A stretch of DNA of 64,000 bases from assembly GCA_963920635.1 (NCBI GenBank), contig OY987303.1, positions 56,878,278 to 56,942,277 of the forward strand, written 5' to 3'. The stretch's first letter is position 1. Every line of letters starts with the position of its first letter. Source of the DNA: Pseudeuparius sepicola. Taxonomy: Eukaryota; Arthropoda; Insecta; Coleoptera; Anthribidae. The notes under the pieces were generated by a model. The model searched no databases. It was not told the origin of the DNA and worked only from the letters and a program-made list of their open reading frames with translations. Positions 1-11,000 of the stretch are shown in pieces. A program made the translations under genes and the position numbers.

Positions 1-820
1 TTACCTCAAAATACCGTTATAGTTATAACTCCATAACGTTAGGAAAATCACGTTAAACTAACGTTATAATTATGACAAAAAGTCCGGTAGAGTGACGTTA
101 ATATCCTGACGTAGAAATAACCTTATAAACTTAACGTAGATATAACCTCATAAAAAATAAAATTCGCACACCAACACCAGGGTTCGAACCTACGAACATC
201 GGATTTAATGTCGACCCTCTTACCAACTGAGCTATCAAAGCACATGAAAAATATTGCCTAAAACAGTGTAAGCTAGAATCTCGATGACATCACAGAAATA
301 AATAGAAATAAAATAAAGGGTGCCTAAAAATTCATGTAACGGAGGGGACAAAGCCAAAAGGATCTTAATCGTCTCAGGAAAGGACTCTATTGTGATTTCC
401 CAAAAACCTTGGTCCAAGTTTTATTATTCGGGAGTATCTGTACCGTAGTAATAACGTAATATTGACGCTAGTTTTATTACTAATTTTTATTATGTCATTT
501 TTTGATGTATTTATAAAGTTATATTTCCGTAAATTGAGCTACCTACGTGTTTGTTACGTTATTAAAATAACACGTTACAGGTAATTCGTGGTTAGCTGGG
601 TATCGTAGTAATGACGTAATATTAACGCTACGTATTTTTTATGTTATAAAAATAGGGTAAATTGACATTATACATCAAATGTGGTTAACGATGCCGAAAT
701 AATGGCGTTATTTTAACGCTACTCTAGAAACGTAATTTCTTTACGTATTTTTTATGTTATAAAATACGTTAAATTGACGTTATACGTCAAATGTGGTTCT
801 AGCCCGAAAAACCTCATCTT
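1..820. repeat. Degenerate repeat-rich intergenic DNA
   Basis: No host gene seen. Related modules built on acgtaatatt and acgct recur near 441, 601 and 690, and a block around ttttttatgttataaaa followed by a gttaaattgac-like stretch occurs twice (about 630-680 and 745-795). The density of ACGTTA/TAACGT words suggests old copies of one repeat family. Family not recognised. Confidence 0.4.
165..241 (-). repeat. tRNA-like sequence (SINE head or tRNA pseudogene)
   Basis: Read on the minus strand, this has an A-box-like block TAGCTCAGTTGGTAAGAG (219-236) and a B-box-like GGTTCGAACCC (about 180-190) at tRNA spacing. The two ends that should form the acceptor stem do not pair, so a functional tRNA is unlikely. 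A tRNA-derived SINE or a decayed tRNA gene fits best. Confidence 0.4.
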
Positions 821-1388
821 TCATTATTGCTAAAACAGATGAAAATAAGGTGTTTTCAAAGAAGTATAATAAAAAAATATTTTGTTACTTGTTTCATTCA
901 AATTGCTCATAAATGTAGCACCAGTAGATTTTGCAATTTTTGTACAATTAAAATATTAAAAATATTGCCCTATAAGGCACATATCAGCACAGAAAATAAT
1001 AGTTTGTAGAACTATATTTTCTGTGATAAATCAATCGGCATCTGAGTAGTAAAATTTATTAAAATAAGAGCCATTGTTTTTATTCCACTTTTTATTACTT
1101 ACACTTGATAGAATTTGCCCCTGAGCTGCTGATATTTTTTATCAATAAAATAAATATATATATACACTACCAAAGCAAAGAGTTTTATTTGTTACGTAAA
1201 AAAATCAATTTCATCCAACAAAACTAAAAATAGCTCAAACACCCTAATGCAATCATTAAAATTAATGACATCCGTTACAGCAGTGACTGAAATACAGCAA
1301 ATTAAATAAAATTTTCTGTAATTGTAACAAATTAATATTTCCTGTTCTTTCCGCGGGAGTTTTCAAATTAAAATTTGCTCATACGCCA
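821..1388. other. AT-rich intergenic DNA upstream of calnexin
   Basis: No recognisable gene. The short ORF at 827-1009 has no family features and the composition of random AT-rich sequence. The segment runs into the calnexin promoter. Confidence 0.5.
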
Positions 1389-1426
1389 CATGCTGCGACG
1401 CTATTGGTCTACGACGTGTGCACGTC
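1389..1426 (+). promoter_or_regulatory. Candidate unfolded-protein-response element of the calnexin promoter
   Basis: An inverted CCAAT box (ATTGG, 1403-1407) is followed by GACGTG (1413-1418) and CACGTC (1421-1426), an inverted pair of ACGTG cores two bases apart. ACGTG cores are bound by XBP1/ATF6-type bZIP factors, and calnexin is a known ER-stress target in animals. A CCAAT-N9-CCACG element on the minus strand is matched only partly (GCATG at 1389-1393). The position, about 240 bp before the 5'UTR donor at 1669, suits a core promoter. Function is inferred. Confidence 0.4.
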
Positions 1427-2027
1427 CTCGGTCGTCGCTTTTTGATTTGTCGACAAATTTGAATTTCCATCTAACGATGTCTTTTTGTGGTGCAATTCCT
1501 AACCTATTCTTTATATTTTGTGGCGTAAGTGAATTTCGGTGTTGTCCAGCTTTGAAAACGAAATATAAAAATATCTCCAATATTAAATCAAATATTTGTA
1601 TTATTTTGTAATAGTCACCTAAAAAGATAACTTTTTCAACTGCGTTCTTTAAACTACAGGCCAAAGACGTAAGTATTTCGTTTTAAATAATTTTTCTTTG
1701 GAGTAACGTGTTTGAGGTTAGAATATGTGTGAGTGAATCATAAATTTTTGTATTTTTTTCCAAATATTACATCTGTATCTTTACCATTCTAGGCGAAAAA
1801 AATATTAAATTCATCGTTATTGATTCGTAAAATGTCTGTTGTAATATCAGCTTACATTTCGTTACTATTAATTCTACTAATCTAATTAAACATGATATGA
1901 CATTCATTTTTCTTTTACGATTTCCTTTCGATGTAAATGTTCTAAGTGATAAAAATCGTATAAAACGTGCTTCTAATAATCATTTTTAATTGTTGCAGAT
2001 TGTTTGAATGCAATTTTTCTTGAAAAA
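1427..2027 (+). other. Calnexin 5' leader with a 5'UTR intron
   Basis: A strong splice donor (AC|GTAAGTATT) lies at 1668/1669 and an acceptor (TTGTTGCAG) ends at 1998, nine bases before the first ATG. This implies a non-coding first exon ending at 1668 and an intron 1669-1998. The transcription start is not visible but should lie after about 1430. Confidence 0.5.
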
Positions 2028-2031
2028 ATGA
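2008..2031 (+). promoter_or_regulatory. 7-codon upstream ORF overlapping the calnexin start
   Basis: ATG at 2008 opens a 7-codon frame whose TGA (2029-2031) shares two bases with the calnexin ATG (2028-2030), an ATGA overlap. A scanning ribosome would meet this ATG first, so calnexin translation would depend on leaky scanning or reinitiation. Such an arrangement can make translation respond to stress. That role is inference. Confidence 0.5.
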
Positions 2032-5000
2032 GGTATCCTACATTTTTTGTAGCGTTGTTCCTTATAGGCGTAGTGCTCACAGACGAAGATGCTAATGTAA
2101 GTTAAATCACGAACAAAACTTTTTAAAAATGCTGTTTAATGATAATTACTAACATCTCCAAAGCTGTTTTACACTGAAGATTAGAGGCAAATAGACTTTT
2201 GCGAGAAATTACCTACCATTAATTGAAACATTAAACATTGTGTTACTACCTAATTTGTAATTCGTTTTGTGCACAAAATTGACACACCTTGCATATTATT
2301 CATTTGAAATGGGCTATTCGGGATCTCTTGGGAAGTCGTGCTAAAATTATATGCTCTCTTTTTTTTAACAAGCTTGTGGTATGACAAGTCTGGTGTTGGT
2401 GTACATTTTATGTATTGCTCATCGAATTAAGAATATCTTTCTTGCTAGCTAATGTAATGGTTAGATATGAAACATACCTACCCGTAATCTTTTTACTAAG
2501 ATAGAGCTAGTAGTATTAGTACATTAATAAATTTGATATTTTATGTATGATTTACTTCAAATTGTTGAAACAAACTCCAGTAAAAAGTTTTTCCTCTATA
2601 CTAGGACGAAGCCACAGTGGAAAGTGTAGACGATTCAAACGAAATCCCCTACCAAAGCCCCACTCCAACGAACCCCAAAAAAGTCTATTTTTCCGAGCAT
2701 TTTGATAATCCCCAATCTTTCGATCGCAAATGGATCAAGTCGCAGGCGAAAAAAGAAGGCATTTCCGAGGACATAGCCAAATACGATGGCCAGTGGTCAC
2801 TGGAGGCCTCTCAAAGGGACAGCTTAAGGGGTGACTTAGGACTCGTACTTAAATCGAAGGCAAAGCACGCGGCCATAGCGGCAAATCTCGATAGACCATT
2901 TGTGTTTGATAAAAGTCCCCTGATTGTTCAATACGAAGTCCATCTGCAAGAAGGACAGGAGTGCGGCGGGGCTTACTTGAAATTATTGAGCGAAACTGTC
3001 GAGACTAAAGATCTTAAAAAGTTTCACGACAAAACTCCTTACAGTATAATGTTCGGGCCCGATAAATGCGGAACGGACCACAAGTTACACTTTATTTTCC
3101 GCCACAAGAATCCCATAAACGGATCGATCGAAGAAAAACATTGTTCGAAGCCGAAAGAACGTATGGAGGAAGCTTTTTCAGACAAACTACCGCACTTGTA
3201 TACTCTCGTTCTAAAACCCGACAATTCATTCGAAATACTGTTAGACAAGAAATTGGTAAATTCCGGTAGTCTTCTCGAGGATTTCATACCTCCCGTCAAT
3301 CCCCCCGAAGAGATTGACGATCCCAACGATAGAAAACCCGAAGATTGGGATGAGAGGGAGAAAATTTCCGATCCGGAAGCCGTCAAACCCGAAGATTGGG
3401 ACGATAATGCCCCGGTGCAAATCGTTGACGAATCGGCTGGTATGCCTGACGGTAAGTGTATTTTGTTTGTGTCCTAAAACTCTTTTAACCTTCCTTTGGT
3501 AATGCCAGGGACTCTTTAAAATAAGGGGACCCAGCATTTCACAGTCTATCACATAGGAAAAGTGAAGCACAAGGGGGCTTGTACAAGGTTATGTTTTATG
3601 CATAGGATAAAGGAAAAGGATTTATATATAGGGATAGATAGGCAACTCCCATGATCTCTATGGCAACTCCCTATAATTTTTGGATGCCATATATGCCCCC
3701 TGGTGACCTAAGTACAAACTAGACTATTTAAGCTGGAAATTTGAAATCTTGTATAGTTATTATACTTACAATTTTTAAGACATTTTTTAAATTTATAACT
3801 ACACATAGACATGATAAATATCTATGTCAATGTCGAGTTATAAAATTAAAACGTAAAATAAAGTTCCGCTCATTTCGACCTAGGGGCGTGGCGAATAATC
3901 GAGAAACAACGCAAAGTGTCCCTACAATACAAAATAGTTCGGCTGCAACTGCGTCTGCCTCTCGTCAAAAGATGGCGCTAGGCGCTACTATTACTATATA
4001 ATATATTCAAACGTAATAATAATTTAACTCTTCACTCCTCGTATTTTTTCGGTATAATATTAGGTAATATTTTGCTTATTTCGGGGGGGGGGGGGGGTTT
4101 GAACCCCCGAAACCCCCCCCTTGGCTACGCCCGTGTACATATTACAAATGGATTGAGGAACCTGGTAACAAGGTGCGATAGCGACAAACTCTTAAATAAG
4201 CAAAATCGGCACTGACTTACCATACTTATTACTTAAATTCGTGGAAATAATTGCTGGAAATCAATTTCAACTATAAAATAAATTTGTCAGATTTGACAGT
4301 TGCCATATTCTGTACACTTGTAGACAACATTGTCAAGTCTAATTTTTCGAAGTCATGGAAACCATTATTAATTTTTACTAACAATCAAAGTACCTACCTG
4401 TTATATTCATAGATTCTCCAATAAAATGGTATGCTTGGCATCACTGATACCATTAGAATGAGGAAAGAAAAGGCCTCGCTTTGGAAAGTATAATGCTGGG
4501 TCCCCTTACTTTAAAGGGTCCCCGGGTAATGCGATCCTATAAAACGCACCATTGCCAGTCGGACATTCGACAAAGACAATCCAAACCATCGAATTGATAA
4601 GTACAATGGAAGTCGCACAGGTACCACTTTCATTGTTGTTTGGGGCAGCCAACTCTAGAGAGAGATAGGTTTCAAATGGCAATAAGTAAGACAAGGACGC
4701 CTAATGAACGTTGATTCAGGTAAAGGAGGTATATAGGGATGTTGCATATTAATGGGAGAATTTAATGGGCATGTTCCGTAATTCTCTTTATTGTATGATC
4801 TGTATTCCGAAATTCGGGGCTTGTTTGTAGGAATGAGAATTTTTCTATACTATAACCACAATTATGTAAATATTGCAAAGAAAAAAAGTAGAGAATTGAT
4901 TAAAAAAATACCTACATGGCAATTTTATGTACCTGGAAGTAAATTGAGACAAATAAAATACAAATTCCAAAATAAAAGTTTATTTTAAAATAAAGGCGAC

Positions 5001-8000
5001 AAAATATCTAGGATAAGGTATACATTTTCACTTAACTGATTTATTAATTTTAAAATGCAATTTAATAGGAAAAGCATGTAAGACAAGTAGCTTTTACATA
5101 TTTTTATATAATTTTTAATGTTTAGGCATCTAACAAAAAGAATTACAAATAATTACCTTATTAAAGGGACCAGAACCTCAAGATTAATTCCATCTTTGAC
5201 TACGAAGAGCTAATATTTTGCCAGTTTTTCCCTTGATAGAGTATCTATCATGACTTGGAAATTAAAAAACTGTAGTAATTATATACTTTTTAAGTTTGCG
5301 CTGCCCAAAATTCTCTATGAAATTGCTGTCAATAAATTGTTTACTACAAATGCATGTAAATACTTGTAGAGAGTACAAAATTTTTCCTTTTTATTGCTGC
5401 AATCCACTTGTCTCTATAATATCACCTTAACTCTTGGAAAACTGCAAAGTTATTAGCAAAGATTTTTAAAACTTACGAATGAAAAGAAATCCCACTAGTC
5501 TTATTCTTTCCGCCCTGTTTGGTACATCCAAATACACAACAGGAGTTGATCCTCTTTTTTGTAATTTGAATATAGCCACATAGCTAAATTAAATTTTCTC
5601 TCCGATCTAAAAATAATATTAAACCAAACACCAACTAAGAAAACTCAACCCCGTTTTATACGAAACTGCCACCACGACACGAACTCAAATCAAATATAAA
5701 TAATACAATAATTACTCCTATTCGTATTGGGAGTTGGGACAGAAGGAAAATTAAAATGACGTTTGACAACGGAACTCGTTTGAAGCACAGGACACAAAAA
5801 TAGAAAGTTAGGACAAACACCTCTTTTGTGTTATGTGGCTTTTGCCGGAATCAGCTGATTTATGTACTATTTCACTTACTCAAGTTTGGCTGCCAGTTTC
5901 TCTCTCTACACTCCTTCCATCTACTTGTCAATTCAATGATCCAAACGGTAAGTTTGCCCCCGAAAACGCTGCCAACTTTCAGGTTGGCTAGAAGACGAGC
6001 CGACCCACGTCCCCGACCCGGACGCGATCAAACCCGCCGACTGGGACACGGACATGGACGGTGAGTGGGAGCCGCCGCTCGTCGAGAACCCGAGGTGCGA
6101 GGGGGGCCCCGGGTGCGGCCATTGGGAGCCCCCGCTCGTCGACAATCCGGCGTACAAGGGGAGGTGGCGCGCCCCGCTGATCGATAATCCGAATTACAAG
6201 GGGAAGTGGCGGCCCAGGAAGATCCCGAACCCCGACTACTACGAGGATAGGCAACCGTTCAGGATGCACACAATCGTAAGGACGTTTTTTTGGAGTGTTC
6301 GCGATTTTTTTTCATACTTTTAATACCCTTTTAACAAATGAAGTACTTAACAGGTTAGGTTAATTTTTTTTGTACTTTTAATTATACATGAAAGTGTAGG
6401 CCTAGGAATATGCCGGGCGCGGAATAGTTTGAAGATGCACACAATTGTAAGTTTTTCACTTTTCTTCTAAATTACTTTTGAAGACACCTCATTGACTTCA
6501 CTTATTTGCAAACACCTCAATATGTGGCACATGTGCATGGAAATGTTGTCAAGTGTGCCATGGAACAAATGAACTGCTGTTCATAAAACGGGTTAGGTCA
6601 GGATTTACAATTTTTTAATTATAAGGGGAAGTGGAGACCTAGGAATATCTGGAACCCTAGTTATCTTGAGGATTTCTTTTTAGTTCATGCAATTATTTTT
6701 CCATAATTCATTTACATAGAATATACATTTTTTGTAGTTAAAACCTTTTTTGTCACTTCTGATGACACCACCATGTTGATGTTTGCGACAAATGTGCATT
6801 GAAATGTTGTCAAGTGTGCCATGGAACAAATGAACTGTCGTTCATAAAACAGGTTAGGTCAGGGTTTTCAATTTTTTAATTATAAGGGGAAGTGGAGACT
6901 GGAGACCTAGGGATATCTGCAACCCCACTTATTTTGAGGATTTCCTTTTAGTTCATGCCATTCTTTTTTTTTTCATAATTCATTTACATAGAATATACAT
7001 TTTTTTGTGGTTAAAACCTTTTTTGTCACTTCTGATGACACCACCTCGTTGATGTTTGCTACAAAATGTGCATTGAAATGTAGTCAAGTGTGCCATGGAA
7101 CCAATGAACTGCTGTTCATAAAACAGATTAGGTCAGGGTCCCCAATTTTTTTATTATAATTATTATAAGGGGAAGTGGAGATGTAGGAATATCTGGAACC
7201 CCAGTTATCTTGAGGATTTCTTTCTAGTTCATGCAATTCTTTTTTTTTTCATAATTTATATACATAGAATATACATTTTTTTGTAGTTAAAACCTTTTTT
7301 GTCACTTCTGATGACACCGCCTTATTGATGTTTGCGACAAAAATGTGCATTGAAATGTTGTCAAGTGAGCCATGGAACAAATGAACTACTGTTCATAAAA
7401 CAGGTTAGGTCAGGGTCCCCAATTTTTTTATTATAATTATAAGGGGAAGTGGAGACCTAGGAATATCTGGAACCTCAGTTATCTTGAGGATTTCTTTCTA
7501 ATTCTGCAATTTTTTTTTCATAATTCATTTACATAGAATATACATTTTTTTGTGGTTAAAACCTGTTTTGTCACTTCTGATGACACCACCTTGTTGGTGT
7601 TTGCGACAAATGTACATTGAAATGTTGTCAATTGTGCCATGGAACAAATGAACTACTGTTCATAAAACAGGTTAGGTCCCCAATTTTTTTATTATAATTA
7701 TAAGGGGAAGTGGAGAACTAGGAATATCTGGAACCCCAGTTATCTTGAGGATTTCTTTTTAGTTAATGCAATTCTTTTTTTTTTTCATAATTCATTTACA
7801 TAGAATATACATTTTTTTGTAGTTAATAGTATATTACACACCGAGGTGGGAAGTGTTTCATTACTGTCGAGAGATTAAATAGTTAACCGAGGTGCGAAGC
7901 GCCGAGTAAAAAGTAAAAAAATTTACACTTTAAAACTTCTAAAAAGTCAGAAATGTCAACATTACATAGATGGTTGTAAATAAAACCTTTTTTGTCACTT

Positions 8001-11000
8001 CTGATGACACCACCTTATTGATGTTTGCGACAAATGTGCATTGAAATGTTGTCAATTGTGCCATGGAACAAATGAACTACTGTTCATAAAACAGGTTAGG
8101 TCCCCAATTTTTTTATTATAATTATAAGGGGAAGTGGAGACCTAGGAATATCTGGAACCCCAGTTATCTTGAGGATTTCTTTCTAGTTCATGCAATTCTT
8201 TTTTTTTTCATAATTCATTTACATAGAATATAAATTTTTTTGTAGTTAAAACCTTTTTTGTCACTTCTGATGACACCACCTTATTGATGTTTGCGACAAA
8301 TGTGCATTGAAATGTTGTCAAGTGAGCCATGGAACAAATGAACTACTGTTCATAAAACAGGTTAGGTCAGGGTCCCCAATTTTTTTATTATAATTATAAG
8401 GGGAAGTGGAGACCTAGGAATATCTGGAACCCCAGTTATCTTGAGGATTTCTTTCTAGTTCATGCAATTCTTTTTTTTTTTCATAATTCATTTACATAGA
8501 ATATACATTTTTTTGTAGTTAAAACCTTTTTTGTCACTTCTGATGACACCACCTTATTGATGTTTGCGACAAATGTGCATTGAAATGTTGTCAAGTGAGC
8601 CATGGAACAAATGAACTACTATTCATAAAACAGGTTAGGTCAGGGTCCCCAATTTTTTTATTATAATTATAAGGGGAAGTGGAGACCTAGGAATATCTGG
8701 AACCCCAGTTATCTTGAGGATTTCTTTCTAATTCTGCAATTCTTTTTTTTTTTCATAATTCATTTACATAGAATATACATTTTTTTGTGGTTAAAACCTT
8801 TTTTTTCACTTCTGATGACACCACCTTGTTGATGTTTGCGACAAATGTGCATTGAAATGTTGTCAATTGTGCCATGGAACAAATGAACTACTGTTCATAA
8901 AGGGGAAGTGGAGACCTAGCAATATCTGGAACCCCAGTTATCTTGAGGATTTCTTTTTAGTTCATGCAATTCTTTTTCCATAATTCATTTACATAGAATA
9001 TACATTTTTTCTGTAGTTACAACTTTTTTTTATCATTTCTGATGACACCACTTTGTTGGTGTTTAGGACAAAAAATGTGCATTGAAATGTTGAAAAGTAT
9101 GCCATGGAACAAATGAGCTACAATCGGTTACACTAATATTATTAACTTGCTTTAAAAAATTAGACTAATATTGATTTTTTTGTCGGTTTCAGTCGGCCAT
9201 AGGCTTTGAACTGTGGTCCATGTCGAAAGACATACTTTTCGACAACATCATAATCACGGAAGAAGAAGCGATCGCCGACGCTTGGGCGGCGGAAACTTTC
9301 GAAAAAAAGAGACAGAAGATCGCCAAGGATTCGGTGAGTAAGACGTGCCGCTCTCAAACTCCCATTTCATTAAACGTCTTAGCAATCGTTTTGGGGACGA
9401 ATGATGAGGAAAATGAACTACAGGCCGAAAACGTGGGCGGTCTACTTCGTTTATTGTTCGATTCCTGTCGTTTTGTATGCGTATTATTTGTATTGGTGTG
9501 TCAAAGAGGTCAGAATATAAGTTTTTTTTTATTGGGGCGGTTCAAAAGGCTTATCTTGAGTTTTCAGTTTGTTCAAATTTGACTAGTAAAGTGCCGGAAA
9601 TATGTTATTTTGCGTGAATCAAATTAAACTAAATATTGGCAAAATGTTTTGACAACTGACAGGCCATAGAATAAGCCTTGTTTTTTGGATCACCCCTTTA
9701 GGTAGCATTGCTAGAATACCTATAACTTTTTGCGCATTTTGCAATTTTAAATAGTATTGCCAACTGTGTTTTTCTTTTAAGAAATGTCGATAGAACTACA
9801 CAGTTGAAATATCATTTTGACGCCAACTAATGTCCGAAATGCTTCGTGGTTTCTTTTGGTTTTTGTAGCTTGTTTTAAGTTTAGGTATCTAAAAGCTACT
9901 ACGGTAAAATCATAAAAAAAAATCGCAATTTGTTAACATTAATTTTCTGAAAACACTAATAGTTCCTTTCATTTTTATTTACAATAGACGAGTCCGCTAA
10001 AATTTTGGCCTTGAAAAAAGACGAATGTTCCACCTTGGAGCTATCCTTGTTTTTTATCGCCGCCAAAGTAATATTTATGTTGGCATTGAATAATTCACTA
10101 TTTAGTGTCACTATTTGCTGTTTTGTGGTACCATAAAAATGTGAAGAAATATTACCACTTAACCTAGCTGGGAAATTTTTTGCGATCAGCAGCAGATCCG
10201 TTTTCTGATCGAAATCCAATCGGATGTCCTCAGTTTTGGAAAGTAGTTTTGATGTTTTATAGCAAATTGTTACCACAAAAAACATCATCGATATTTTGTT
10301 GTGAATATAGTCGCACAACGACCGAGCACACATTTTTATGAAATTATTGTATGTAATATCACAAGTGCCGGAAATTTTATCGATAATTTTTTCAAAAGCG
10401 CTATTTTGCCTAGAAAGATCACGAGTATAAATTGGTCTTTTATTTTCTGATAAAATCCCTCGAGCATCTCTGAAAATAAAAGCCCAATTTGTACGAGTGG
10501 TTTTGCTAATGGGCAAAATAGCGCTTGAGAATAAAGTTATTTAGAAAAATTTCCGGCACGAGTGGTATTTGCCGAGATTATTTCACGAATACGATTTAAT
10601 AATTTCTGTATTAATTTTTTCTATGTTTACATTTCCACAACGACTCATTTTGAACGAGTTTATTGACAGCTTTGACTGTAGCGTTCAAGTAAACAAACAT
10701 GACGCTTGGATATCCAAGGCAAATGCGATTATACCTACAGCCTGTTGGCGTTGGTTTATTTTCTGAATGTGTCATAAATTTAAAGGGAGACAGAGGTCTA
10801 ATAACAGGAATTTAGCAATGTAACAATTATATAAATTCATTGATACAATGCTTAATAATACCGCAACATAATTTATAAGCTGCATAATGTAGAACAGTGT
10901 AAAACACGCCAATTTTAAGAAGTACGTGTTTGTATCGGACAGATTTGCGGTTGCTAAGCAACGAAGTGATAATTGCACAAGTGGTATTACCGCTTTGCTT

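Noticed and set aside
165..241. A functional tRNA gene on the minus strand
   Set aside because: A- and B-box-like blocks are present but the acceptor stem does not pair, so I list it as a tRNA-like remnant.
4084..4128. G-run with C-rich partner as a regulatory quadruplex
   Set aside because: It lies in a transposon within an intron and looks like a transposon terminus or slippage; no regulatory context.
5933..6269. Antisense ORFs over the calnexin P-domain exon
   Set aside because: Proline/glycine-rich shadows of the repeat-bearing calnexin exon.
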